Shown one piece after another: positions 40,259 through 50,716 of a DNA stretch of 64,000 nucleotides. The stretch's first letter is position 1. Each line of letters begins with the position of its first letter. The stretch is from Arachnopeziza araneosa (Eukaryota; Ascomycota; Leotiomycetes; Helotiales; Arachnopezizaceae). The stretch spans positions 1-64,000 of the forward strand of contig QYAI01000080.1 in the NCBI GenBank assembly GCA_003988855.1. The letters run 5' to 3'. The notes under the pieces are model-generated. The model worked only from the letters and a program-made list of their open reading frames with translations, was not told the DNA's origin and did no database searches. The translations under genes were made by a program, and so were the position numbers.

Positions 40259-41614
40259 ATGTCTTCCACTTCAGAATACCTTCAGTAGAGCACGGCTCTG
40301 CCAGCTGACCAGGAGGATGCCACGGAGATTATCGCAACCCACTCGCATGGCCGAAGGCTTCGAAATATTCTGTCTACAGTATAAGTGTCTTGACAACACT
40401 CATGGCAGCGTACTCAATCTCGGCATATGTAGCAGGTGTACCCGCTATGGTGAAGGAATTCAACAGTACTGAGACCGTTGTCCTAGTGGGAATGGCAACA
40501 TTCCAAACGGGGTTCGCCGCTGGTAGGGAGTTGGAGCTGATGCTTGGAATAAATCTGCACTTTGATCATCGCACTCATCAATAATCTCCCTGGATTGCTG
40601 GTGGTACGTTTCATTCAAGGAGTTGGGGCGAACACTTTCAGCACGATGGTAAGACTATTGGCCTGTTTATCTTCGCTCTTATTAATATGCAACAGGTCGG
40701 TGGCGCTGTGACCGATCTCTTCGACCCAATGTCTTGTGGGATTCCAATGTCATTCTTCGCGACTGCCTCCTTCTCCGGTGGTGTTGGGCAACTTGCGTCG
40801 GGCTATATCGTGGCTTCTACAAGCTGGCGCTGGATCTACTGGCATCAATTGATCATTAATGGAATATTGACGCTCGCAATCGCGGTCTTTTTTAAGGAAA
40901 CGAGAGGTCCAGCATTGCTAAGCCGGAAAGCCAAGGCATTGAACACCATCACGGCAAAGTCGAAAAGTATACCGTCCACCACATTCAAGTCTTTGGCAGA
41001 CTTCACTCCGCCCTCAACCACGGAAACATACTGGAGAGTCGAATCGGACGAACAGCGAGCCAACATTAGTCAAATGATAAAGTTGAGTCAACAGACCGGC
41101 CTTGTCTTCATATCAATGTGTGCTAGTGCCATCTTGGGCAACATCTTCTACCCATTTCAAGAAATTCTATATCGGCGATATGGTCATCGACTGCCCAGCT
41201 TGACCATTCTAAAAAGAGCACGCTCGGGACGGCATATGCAAGAGACTGCTAGCAACACTGCCGATAATCCCGAAGCTAGACTTTATTCCGCCTGTATCTT
41301 GAGCATATTCACGGCTCTTGGCCTGCCCTTATCCTCCCTTTACAGATGGATTTACTGATCCTCCTACATACCATAAAAGAACTTCGAAATAGCTTACCAA
41401 CACATGTCTCTGACCACTTTTAGTGTTTCGCCGCTTGAGATTTGTGGGGGCCGCGAGTCTCTTGGGTGGCATCGCATTGTTGTTAAGGTAAATACATACA
41501 TAATATATAATCATGTTTGTGTGGCTGGCTCGGTAACTCATTTACAATAGCGCTGTACCCTGGATCCTAGTTTTGTACGGGCCTCGCATCCCAGCGCGTA
41601 GCTCTGTTGCCAAG
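40259..41614 (+). pseudogene. MFS drug/polyamine transporter pseudogene (DHA1-like)
   Basis: A decayed major-facilitator gene. Recognisable pieces in order: ATGTCTTCC start at 40259 with an in-frame TAG after nine codons; 'ALPADQEDA'; after a frame change 'GDYRNPLAWPKASKYS'; TM1 region 'SVLTTLMAAYSISAYVAGVP'; 'MATFQTGFAA'. Roughly 40 residues with the motif-A loop are then missing at about 40520-40560. 'LIIALINNLPGLLVVRFIQG' leads across an intron (40650-40696) to 'VGGAVTDLFDPMSCGIPMSF' and 'SWRWIYWHQLIINGILTLA'. The cytoplasmic loop follows to 'PEARLYSACILSIFTALGL' near 41325. TM8-10 are absent or scrambled, and 'LLGGIALLL' and 'AVPWILVLYGPRIPARS' reappear near 41460-41600 around a second intron. 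One early stop, at least one frameshift and two deletions make function unlikely. Confidence 0.82.
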
Positions 41615-42110
41615 GTATGCGTTCCTTGTGTCCAATTTACTATCTTCTCGCTAAATTTGATTTTCAGTCAATGGCGACGACGTCGTAAGGTGGTGGATAA
41701 TCTTATAGTATATTGCCGCAAGTGGGAAATGAGGCGTATTCACCTAGGCACACTTAAAGAAAGGAAATTAATAGATAAAAAATTTTCCAAAATTTTACAA
41801 AACTTCCCCAGTTTGATTCCTAGGCTAGTGCCTTAACAAGGAATCAACTACAATGCTACTAGTGAATTTGGGTATGATTAGAGTGGGGAGAAAGAAGAGC
41901 TGATGACTAGAGGGAGGTGAGAAAAAGTTATTCAGAATATTCTTAGCGATTTCTCAACGATGGTATAAAGATTAGGACGTTTTGTATTGATTTTGGTAAC
42001 CGAGTGGTTGTTTCTGCCTCTCCTCCTCCCAATCCCCAGCATTGCCCCAGGCGATCGGTCAACCTCTTATTGCAGATAGACAATTAGCGTATGTGTTGGG
42101 AAAGTCTGTC
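41615..42110. other. Spacer with decayed duplicate segment
   Basis: After the MFS relic the sequence is AT-rich. 41862-42018 is a diverged copy of 45731-45900: both carry a GAATTTGGG/AAATTTGGG start, 'TATTCTTMGCGATTTCT' and 'GTGGYTGTTTCTGC'. The last 90 bp are the upstream region of the zinc-finger gene. Confidence 0.55.
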
Positions 42111-43616
42111 ATGGTGTCTCTTGAAGAGTTTCAAGAGCAGTTTCACAGCCTGAAGAAGCTTGAAAGCGGCAAGGATCAGCTCATTGAGGTTCTTTGACTA
42201 TTTTTACGTCTAATCTTTCTGACTTTATGGATAGGACTGACCGGAACTTAATAAATAGGACCTTCTTAGTCGAATCAAAAAGTTGGAGAGTGATCTGCAA
42301 GAGGAAAAGCTGCATCTTGAGCGGGAACAAGAGGCTACCAAGTCTTTCCAGTCGAGGTTCCATGATGCCGTTTCCAAGCTCAAGAGACAGGATGAAGAGG
42401 TAGGCTTCCCGTCGTACGTTAATAGAATAGATCATCTGTTTTAACTTCTCGGGAAGGCTGCCAATAGCTTTGTGTCGGTTTTGATCGACCGAGATTGTAT
42501 GGCTGTAAATATATGTTCTACTTTGTCTCAGATAGCTCACGATTTCTATTTAATCTTTCTAGATTATTTTTTCAAACCTGCCGAGCAGGGAGGCATGGAG
42601 GCAGTCCGCTATCTAAGGAGCGCAGTTTGCGAGTATGTCTCAACAGAGTTGCAGTTGCCGACCAACATCCAAATACGCATCCGCGTATATGCAAACACAA
42701 AGGGGTTAGCTTCAATATATGGATACAAGAACATAATGGAGAGTGGATATGATATAAACTGGTTTGTGCGTGGTTTCAACATTGGATATCCTATGTGTGA
42801 CTTTATAGATGCTGGTGAAGGAAAAGAAAGCGCAGATTCGAAGCTGAAAGGTAACGTCACAGTTTATGCTACCTCTGATTTTCTCGAAGAAGGAAACGCG
42901 TAATTGACACGCCTGTAGCGTGGTTTCAGAGCGATCTGTCCGATGTTCAATACCAGGCCGTTTTATTTGGTGAGTCTGCCGATAATGGTTACGCGAGACT
43001 TCTCCAGCCATATGTCGGAGACAGCTCGAAGAGCAGCAAAATAATCTTGATAGAAGGCCCTCCGTTTGCCAATGAACTAGCAGGATTCACTAAAATATTC
43101 CTCGTCGCTCGTTTCCCCAATGTTTTCAGAAGCACTAAGCTTTCGCCACAACGAATATCATTCTCAACCCCACCACTTTCCTTCCCGATTCTCAATGGAA
43201 CCGGTCATGCTACAACAGCGGCGACCTCCATTGGCATTCATACCTTAAAGCAAATCACTATTTCCAGCCAAAGTGTTTCCTCTGTGCTCCTGAATAGCAA
43301 AGGCCAGCGTCTGGACGCCATTATCAACCCATCTCCCTTGATTTTAAAGAGATTGAGGAACAAGAAGCAATGCAACGCGTTTCACATCCTTGGAGAGTGC
43401 CTATCTCAGAACTGCACCTACATATACGGTGACAGGTTAGATGAGATGTGGATTGAGGCCAGACGTTGGGTTGCCCGCCAAAAATCATATTCCTCGAGAC
43501 TTCAGTGTAGAGACGAAAAATGCTTGCTAGGTCATGAGTGTCCTGAAAGGGCGTGTGCGAGGATTCGGAATGGTTGTCGTTTTGCAATCGAGATGCATAA
43601 TGTGGATAGGTCGTAG
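42111..43616 (+). CDS. DUF7923-type CCCH zinc-finger protein
   Basis: A fungal nucleic-acid-binding-like family with an N-terminal coiled coil, a NYN/PIN-like central domain (DUF7923) and C-terminal CCCH-type fingers. Model: 42111-42188, 42259-42399, 42457-42850, 42919-43616, 436 residues in one frame. Landmarks: coiled coil 'LLSRIKKLESDLQEEKLHLE'; 'SFVSVLIDRDCM' (relatives usually have an IDGD core); 'AEQGGMEAVRYLRSAV'; 'IQIRIRVYANTKGL'; 'FIDAGEGKESADSKLK'; 'LFGESADNGYARLL'; 'ILIEGPPFANEL'. The last third has 'QCNAFHILGECLSQNCTYIY' and 'CRDEKCLLGHECP', where the first finger lacks its histidine. The stretch after 'DCMA' (19 codons, rich in aromatic and hydrophobic residues) may be an unspliced intron read in frame. 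The first intron begins with the weak donor GTTCTT. The gene lies among decayed sequences and may itself be losing function. Confidence 0.75.
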
Positions 43617-43792
43617 AAAGAGTCCCTTTGTTAAATTCGGCTGTATTTTATAAGTTTTGTGAGACGTAAGATAGTTAAATCCGAATGCGAAGTTTTGGTG
43701 GCGCGTGTGTTGGGTCGTCGGTATCAGTGAAGCATGGAGGGAGTACCATAGTGGTTTTTCAAGAGAAGAGTGATTGGGTCTGGAATATAAGT

Positions 43793-44431
43793 TCAAAGAG
43801 GTTTACAGCAACTGGTTGGAGCCATCCAGAGTAAAGAGCCATGTCCAGCTACCGATACACGACTGCTTCCAGACCGAACAACTTTATAGATGTTGTAAGC
43901 CGCTGCACTTCCACTATTCGAAGTACAAGATACCCCATTCTCATTATAATCTGCCCATGGATTGGGTATGGTGGCGTTTGCATACTTTTCCGCAAACGCG
44001 TCACAATCCAGACTTCCCGTAGAGTTGACGTGAATCATCTTAGTCGTATTCAAGGCAGGAAAATCAAGACTGAAATATCAATATTAGTGACGTCTCACAA
44101 ACCCTCGGATTCAGATTCACGAATCAACTGTTCCATTGATATAGATGCCCCCATATTCAAAAGACTCTAAACTTGGGAAGGCCAAATTGATAGGTGGACC
44201 GTTGGTTAAGTTCAGACATAAATCGAATTCGATTGTCTTAAGTTTGGGGACAGTCAAAGAAGAAATGTTTCCCGAATACTTGATGGTGAAATACCCAGCG
44301 ATGTGTTCCAGATCCGGGAGATCGAGACTGGTGAGATGGAGGAGACGATCGGGGGGTGCAGGGCGGCCGTCCCAATAGCGTGATTCAAAGCCTTCAATGG
44401 TGATGAGGGATATATTGACGAAGGGGTCGAT
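43793..44431 (-). pseudogene. 5'-eroded Ecm33-like cell-surface protein gene
   Basis: Two exons (44121-44431 and 43793-44069, 51-nt intron 44070-44120) encode 195 residues in one frame. They match the second half of fungal secreted or GPI-type leucine-rich (Ecm33/Sps2-like) surface proteins: 'LTSLDLPDLEHIAGYFTIKY', 'SSLTVPKLKTIEF', 'LAFPSLESFEYGGIYINGT', 'SLDFPALNTTKMIHVNSTG', 'LDCDAF' and 'WADYNENGVSCTS'. NxT/NxS sequons are frequent, as expected for a secreted protein. The first exon starts at a plausible acceptor (CTGTAG at 44432-44437), so at least one upstream exon with the signal peptide is required. Only short, frame-broken pieces (for example 'IEKLRLEGN' near 44650) are seen there. 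The C-terminus lacks a clear GPI signal. It is probably a pseudogene. Confidence 0.65.
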
Positions 44432-45502
44432 CTACAGCTGCCATTGATCAGGGCCTGGGTAAATGGTATCTCTTAGGAACTGATAATCCAAGAGGAGTCT
44501 TAGTCACTCTGTATCTTGACCCTGAGAACCCAAGCTCTATACCAGAAAATTTAAGAGCATTCGAAAAAACTGGCGGTCCATCTCTACCAAATAGCAGAAG
44601 AACATGTCATATCTCAGCCCTGGAATTTGATTCCCCTCTAACCTTAGCTTTTCAATTCTTGCTCGTCGTGGTAATTACCAAGGGTGGTATTCTAAAACTG
44701 CTGGGTAAATTTTGTCAGAATTTTGGAAGGGGAATGGGAGGAAGTTAGGTGTTTACATGAGAAGCTTTAAGCTGGATTGATCTGAGGTGTTCAAACGACG
44801 AAACAAATTTCTATTTAATTTAAATCAACCAATTCAGAAGTTTTCTTCTTTATCGTTTAATAGCAGAAAGTAAACGGGTTTGAAGTTGAAGCAATCTTTG
44901 CAGTAGCCTGTGTCTTATAAGGCTGGGATCTGTGACCTCCCACATACAAGCAGGGTGTCAGGCTATACCACGAATGAGTTCAACCGGCTCCATTTGAGTT
45001 GCGGGTAAGTACGAAGCACCGAGAAATAAAGCTCCCAAAATTTCTCTCCTGCATACCAGTCGGGCATCAGGCGTCAACTCACGGGCGTTATATCCGGTCT
45101 TACCCTTCAGAGGTCTTATTAGTACGACAGTATCAGCGTTTTTCATATTTCCCCGCACTGTCATTCCTTTCAGGAATGCATAAAGTTTTTAGGTCGTCCA
45201 TTTACTGCATTATTCATTAAGGAGGGTAACACCACCTCGCCCCGGGTTGTCTACGCCCGCCTCACCATCAACTGACGTTTCGGTAGCTTCAATTTCTTCT
45301 TTAGGAAATCGTCCTCTGCCCGGATTGTTAATAACTCGGGATCGAAAGGCTGTCAAGAGATTTTCTATTCATATCGTTCGCCTCACATTTATTGATGAGA
45401 AATCATGTATATTTATGCTATCTTCTCATGCCTGAATCAATCTTTTTTTCTACAGAGCCAAGTGAACAGTAGTGTTACAAAAGCTCTTCAGCATTAAATC
45501 GT
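44432..45502. other. Decayed region upstream of the Ecm33-like gene
   Basis: No intact gene. 44600-44700 on the minus strand keeps a leucine-repeat-like scrap (IEKLRLEGN) that may be the lost 5' exon of the Ecm33-like gene. 44760-44900 is AT-rich. 44960-45430 has balanced composition and short open frames on both strands without recognisable features. Confidence 0.4.
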
Positions 45503-45817
45503 ATGCCTTTCTTTCCTCGATTGAAGTTAATAAACGCAACTAACTCCAACAGTACTTCCTTACTGGAGTGGGTTATATATCACCCGAATCCTTTTGGTCA
45601 GTTGTCAAACACCTCGCTCTGCAAAACGATTCCCGTTTCTGCGGCCCAAGCCGAAATACTATTGAGCACCGGCCGGCTCCTCAATTCTCAATGCCCAGAG
45701 GAGACTTCTCGGCCCGAAGGAAATGACAATCGTAAATTTGGGAGCTGGGATACGGGCGAGGACAAAGAAGATTTGACGAATGATGAGGTTAGAGACAGGT
45801 GGGAAGATATGATCTAG
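45503..45817 (+). CDS. Small hypothetical protein (104 aa), uncertain
   Basis: An open frame of 104 residues starts at ATG and ends 'DLTNDEVRDRWEDMI'. It has no signal peptide, membrane segment or recognised domain, and is acidic at the C-terminus. Its last 87 bases plus about 80 bases of 3' flank are repeated in mutated form at 41862-42018, where the frame is broken. It may be the 3' exon of a gene that was duplicated, or part of a mobile sequence. I do not recognise it and it may not be expressed. Confidence 0.3.
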   Translation: MPFFPRLKLINATNSNSTSLLEWVIYHPNPFGQLSNTSLCKTIPVSAAQAEILLSTGRLLNSQCPEETSRPEGNDNRKFGSWDTGEDKEDLTNDEVRDRWEDMI

Positions 45818-46953
45818 GTATTCTTCGCGATTTCTTGGTGATGGGCGTAAAGGCTTGGGCGTTTTGGGTTAATTTTAGTAATTGGGTGGCTGTTTCTGCT
45901 TTTAACTGAGAGACACGAAATTTTCATGAGATCGATAGTATTTTGGTTGAGGAAACAGTTAAGAGAAAAGGTTTTCTGAATTGCACTCAAATTCTTGATT
46001 GCCTTGAATTAGTCCATGTTTAGCAAAGATTCGTTTGGGATTTATATTGTTATTCATGATATTGGAGTCGGCTATTGATTAATTCTAATGTGGTCTGTTG
46101 ATTCTTTGGTGGCTACCTAGCTTTTAATATTTGGATAACTTTAATTGTCCGTCGACACTAGATCTCTCGCAATATGCCCTTGGGTTTTGCCTATCGAGTG
46201 TAAACCTGATCTCGAGCCTTTCTCTACTTTACATTTGTGCTCATGAGCTGCTCAGAGGAGCCCGAGGAGAAACATTGAACCACCTTTCGAGCCCCGCTTG
46301 AATCACTACTTACGAGTTTTCCTCTGTGGAAAAATCGATGGTCAGGTTTCCAGGCTTGTAACTTCCTATAATTATAGGCTCCCTACGCTGAAGGGCTCTG
46401 GACTTGATTCGCTTTAGTAGGAGGGCAAAACTCGTCTTCGCCGAACGAAAAAAAAACTGCAAAATGTTAATACTCGTCTTAAACAAGCACTTCAAACTTA
46501 AAATGCAGAGCTTTTAGATACTTGTCTTTTATTGTCTAGAGTTGTTATCAACTTTAGTAAAGTAAAGATTGTAGTATTTAAGCTTTGACTTTACGATATC
46601 TTGACGCTTTGGCGAAGACGAATTTTGACCGCCTCGATGGTAAATCCTTTAGGCTTGAGTCTATCTAAGCGAACTCATCGGATTTTAACCCCTAACAAAA
46701 CGTTGATTTGAGCACCAGCGATTAGGAGTTGACCAGTGTGCAGAACACCCGTTGTTTTACGGGTGTCCAAAGTGGAAATTGAAGATAGCTGCTAGTCGGC
46801 TAACGGCAGTACTCTGGTTCTAACCCTCTCTTTAAGCAGACTCAGCCCCATCTCAATCTCATGTAACTCCTGTATAGTTGACAAGCCAATTTTTTTACAT
46901 AGTGAATTATTCACTAAATGGTCGTGTATGTTGCATTCCTGGCAGCGCCGCGT
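45818..46953. other. AT-rich gene-free region, possible transposon relic
   Basis: 45818-45900 belongs to the duplicated segment. Around 46440-46560 the plus strand reads 'NVNTRLKQALQT', a stop, then 'NAELLDT', which looks like a decayed coiled coil such as occurs at transposase C-termini. TA-rich sequence with many stops follows. No terminal repeats could be defined. The 3' end of the PRKRIP1-like gene borders this region. Confidence 0.35.
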
Positions 46954-47556
46954 TTAGTCATCGTCATGAATGACAACTCCCACTTCCTCTGCCACCCCCG
47001 CTGTTTCCGCTCCATCCTCTGGGCCCTCACCACCAAGACCCTCATCGCCTTCCTTGACTATCACTCTCGGCTTAATCTTCCTTCCCTTGCCCTCCTCCCC
47101 ATCTACCTTCTCCGCCCCATCCCTCCCTTTTCTATCCTTATTCTTACTCTTCCCTCTCTTCTCTCTCCTCTTCCTTGTCTTCTCTTCATCTGCTTTCCTT
47201 CTCTCCTCTCTCTGGGCTTCCCAATCCCTATCCTCTTGTTCCTTCTCTACTTCTTCCTCCATACCCCGCAACCTCTCATATTCCCTCCTCCTACTCGCTT
47301 TGTAGACGTGGAACTCTCCACTTCCTGCACCAGCAGAGCTTCCCTGCACATTCTGTACTATTTCTGGGGGTTGATGAGAGAGACCTGTGGAGGTGGCTGA
47401 TGCAGGGAGATCTAAAAGCGCTTTTTCGGGCTTGGCGAAGAGGGTTGATATGGAGGCAGCCGTCTGAGAGCTTGGAGACAAAGCGCGCTTTTTGGTAGGT
47501 CGTTTGCTGCGCGGATCATAGGAGGTGGGAATCGATTCCGGGATAGGTTCAGACAT
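46954..47556 (-). CDS. PRKRIP1-like splicing factor (DUF1168)
   Basis: A single-exon gene of 200 residues. PRKRIP1 is a small nuclear protein that lies as a long helix in the human catalytic (C*) spliceosome; the fungal family is DUF1168. The signature is [20 protein letters not shown] (about residues 76-95). It is followed by a long charged helix ([20 protein letters not shown]) and a basic stretch ([20 protein letters not shown]). The N-terminus [12 protein letters not shown] resembles a nuclear localisation signal. The C-terminal tail is glutamate- and glycine-rich and ends VVIHDDD, probably disordered. The reverse strand is open over the whole gene only because of the purine-rich coding strand. 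It is divergent to the histidine phosphatase gene, with 448 bp between the starts. Confidence 0.9.
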   Translation of the reverse strand: MSEPIPESIPTSYDPRSKRPTKKRALSPSSQTAASISTLFAKPEKALLDLPASATSTGLSHQPPEIVQNVQGSSAGAGSGEFHVYKASRRREYERLRGMEEEVEKEQEDRDWEAQREERRKADEEKTRKRREKRGKSKNKDRKGRDGAEKVDGEEGKGRKIKPRVIVKEGDEGLGGEGPEDGAETAGVAEEVGVVIHDDD

Positions 47557-48004
47557 GGTAGCGCTGTGGACTGATGTTTTGGTGAAGATGAGGCGACTTG
47601 GATCCTGAATGGGCTCAGCTCGTTTGCGCGCGGTTAATTTATGGCGTGATGTCAGGTTCTTGAGCCGCGCTGATGACCTGATTTGTTCTGCAGACTGGTT
47701 CGGAGGATTTTGAAGGCTTGAGCAATGGCTTCAATGGCAAAGAGAGGGATTCATTGATAGGTGAAGTTGCTGAAACCCAGACATAGATATATTTCGATAC
47801 GGCGACCGCATCAAACCATTAGCGCAAACAGTATAAAGTTATGAAGCGATATCGCCAGAGGGGGGGCGATAAGAGTCAGCGAAGTGAAACAACAAACAGT
47901 TTCTAAATGCCCACAAAGGCTAATTTATTCTTCACCTAGCAGTCCTTTCCGCGCTCCAGATTTGCTCCAAAATACTTACATAAAGCTACATATTAACCGT
48001 GAAG
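47557..48004. promoter_or_regulatory. Divergent promoter PRKRIP1-like / histidine phosphatase
   Basis: 448 bp between two divergent starts. No coding sequence is evident. It includes a G9-like run in 'GAGGGGGGGCGATAAG' (about 47858-47873), which also contains a GATAAG, a possible GATA-factor site. Confidence 0.4.
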
Positions 48005-49693
48005 ATGGGAAAGCCTCGTATGATTATTTTGATCAGGCATGCTCAATCCGAGGGCAACAGTATGTACCCCTCCTCTGTGCTTCTCCCTTCTCCCTCTGCG
48101 TCACCACAGCAGCAACGTCCCTCTTCCCTCACCTCACCGCTACCACGCTGTACCTGTACAACCCTCTCTAACCACCTTGCTGCATAGAAAACCGCGACAT
48201 CCACCAAACCATCCCTGATCACCGCGTAAAGCTCACCTCGGACGGTTGGACCCAAGCCTATGAAGCTGGGCGGCGTCTACGATCCCTCCTCCTACCCACC
48301 GATACCCTGCACTTCTTCACTTCTCCCTACCGACGAACACGAGAAACCACTGAGGGTATTCTCTCTACCCTGACCGCGGACGAGCCTTCGCCTTCTCCCT
48401 TTCGAAGAAATGCTATCAAGGTATATGAAGAGCCACGCTTGCGTGAGCAGGATTTTGGAAACTTCCAGCCATGTAGCGCAGAAATGGAACGCATGTGGCA
48501 AGAGCGAGCAGATTACGGGCACTTTTTCTACAGAATTCCAAGTGGAGAGTCGGCAGCAGATGCGTACGATCGCGTAAGTGGGTTCAATGAGAGTTTATGG
48601 AGACAATTTGGGGAGGAGGATTGTGCCTCTGTTTGCGTCTTGGGTGTGCTTTCTTCTCTTCTCTTGCCACAAGAAGGATTTGCTAACAAGAACAGTCACT
48701 CATGGTTTAATGAGTCGAGTCTTCCTCATGAAATGGTACCACTTCTCAGTCGAATACTTTGAGGACTTACGAAATGTCAACCACTGCGAATTCCTCATCA
48801 TGCGCAAACAGCCTGACTCAGGGAAATATATCTTAGAGAACAAACTGCGCACATGGAGCGAGTTGAAGCGCGAACGATTGGCAGCTAAAGACAAAGAGAA
48901 GACTACATCTCCTATTACTACCACCGCATCAGAGAAGGACAAAGAAAAGGAAAAACGACTACTCGAAGGCGCAGTAACAAACGGCAATGGCCTATCAACA
49001 CCGTCCACTGTCCCGATTCGCAAGAAATGGGGTGGATGTCCCAACGGCTGCGATCACGGAAAGCACTACTTCAAGAAAGAAAATAGCATGCACGCCATGC
49101 AACTCAACGGGCGACCCGACCCCTCCTCCCCAACTAACCCACCAAGCATTCAACTCCGTCGTCCTACTGCCCGACGCTGGCAATCTTCATCAGAAGAAGA
49201 CGAGGACGATCCAAGGGGCCTCACCGCTCCTACTGGTGGGATCCGCGTTGATGTCGAGAAGAGCCTTAACGAGCTGGTCTCTAGCCCCGATGGAACGCCG
49301 AGTTTCATCTCCGTAGAAGATCGCCTACGAGGTCATATGAAATCCCCGAAATCGGACAACCTTCTCTTGGTTAAAACCGCAGGGAGGGATTTTGGTGGCA
49401 GCGCAAGCGGGAATACAAGCCAGGCTGGAAGCGAAGCAGAACTATCAGCAGAAGAAGATAAGCGCGTGAGGAAGGTCAGAGGGAAAAGTACTTTAAGTAA
49501 TGGGAGTATCTATGGCCCTGGGAACGGTAGCACGAGGAGAGAGAAGAGTTCCATGGGACGTGGTGCCATGGCTGATGCGTTGGGTGACCAGAGTCAGGAT
49601 AGTGAGACTGACAGTGAAGGCGAACAGGAGATTGAGAAGTCGGTGGAGCAGGAGAGAAAGGAAGAGGAAGGAATTAGAGGGAGTGTTTACTAA
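48005..49693 (+). CDS. Histidine phosphatase (phosphoglycerate mutase-like)
   Basis: Three exons (48005-48059, 48188-48643, 48696-49693) encode 502 residues. The protein is a branch-1 histidine phosphatase, close in layout to yeast Det1 (YDR051C), which affects intracellular sterol transport. The motif LIRHAQSEGN holds the phospho-accepting His12. It is followed by KLTSDGWTQAYEAG, 'HFFTSPYRRTRETTEGIL', 'EEPRLREQDFGNFQ', 'SGESAADAYDRVSGFNESL' and the second catalytic His in VTHGLMSRVFLMKW. The conserved tail block 'CPNGCDHGKHYF' and 'NSMHAMQL' is followed by a long, charged, probably disordered C-terminus. The first intron is 128 nt, long for this window, and interrupts the RHG motif right after GN. 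Phosphatase activity on small molecules or proteins is likely but the substrate is not known. Confidence 0.92.
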
Positions 49694-50436
49694 TCCCTCC
49701 GCTTTCACACAATCTCTGTTCCGTGGATTTTGGATGATGACGATGATGATAAACATTAGGATTGAGTACTATAGTTACCTACATAGATAGTTGGCTTGTT
49801 GAGAGCATAGTTTGCGTAGGGGAGTTTGAATACCAAAATAAAGCGTTAAACTTCCAGCCAATCTGACTCGTCATATCTTTTTCTTGCCCTACTCCTCTGT
49901 GATTTGAGCTGGTTGATTAGTCATTCGTCTTGAACCCATAACCATAAGTAAACAACATAGTTCACCTGATACCTCAGTTTCCTTGGTGATTGAATATAAC
50001 TTGCTCTTTCTCGGCAAGATATAATTGATGAGTTTCAACCATATCATATCGTAGCCATACACATCCTCACAGTCCACCAATCATACATACCATACCACCC
50101 ATACCATCCCATACCAGAACCTCGCAGGAACGATATTCACAATTACATGAAATGATGCATATTACTCCTTAGTTTACAACTCGGCTTTTACATCCATCTC
50201 ATCTGTAAACCTGTAATCCAAACCCAGCACAATTGGGCGTCGGCGCGCAGAGTACATAGAGCGGATGTATGCACGCATGCATAGAGTCGGTCCGTAAGCA
50301 AGTTGAAACAGCAAGAGGAGCGTGAACCAGGTAAGTAAACAGACCGAATAAACGCACAACTACGTACGTGGCTCGCTGAACATCCCTTGTGAAGAGGCAT
50401 CCGAGTGGGTAGAGGACCAGGCGTCGCACTGGTTCG

Positions 50437-50716
50437 TGGCTCACCGTCTATAACACTTTTAATTATTGCATGTTAAATTCGACAATTAAAACACCTTTAA
50501 TTATCGCACGCTAAATGCTAAATGCTAAATTCGACACTTAAACACGGTGATTGTCTCGTATCAAACTTGGCACTCAAAGCTATTTCAAAGAGAATACTTG
50601 TAACAATGTAATAGAGACAACAACCTTGACATTTTAAAATCTTACATCTATGTGGAGTAGATGATTGTTTAATAATAACATAAAACACGGAAGCGTGCTA
50701 CGAATTATTCATCCCC
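50437..50716 (+). repeat. Dispersed monomer-array repeat, copy B
   Basis: It starts CGTGGCTCACCGTC. Monomers follow: ACACTTTTAATTATTGCATG, then ACACCTTTAATTATCGCACG with CTAAATG repeated twice, then ACACGGTGATTGTCTCG. An AT-rich spacer of about 150 nt ends in GGAAGCGTGCTACGAATTAT at 50689-50708. The same flanking words bound copy C, and most recur in copy A. It is non-coding. Confidence 0.65.

Noticed and set aside
46918..47400. 160-residue plus-strand frame opposite the PRKRIP1-like gene
   Set aside because: It is the antisense of a purine-rich coding strand and consists of Pro/Leu/Ser runs without domain features.
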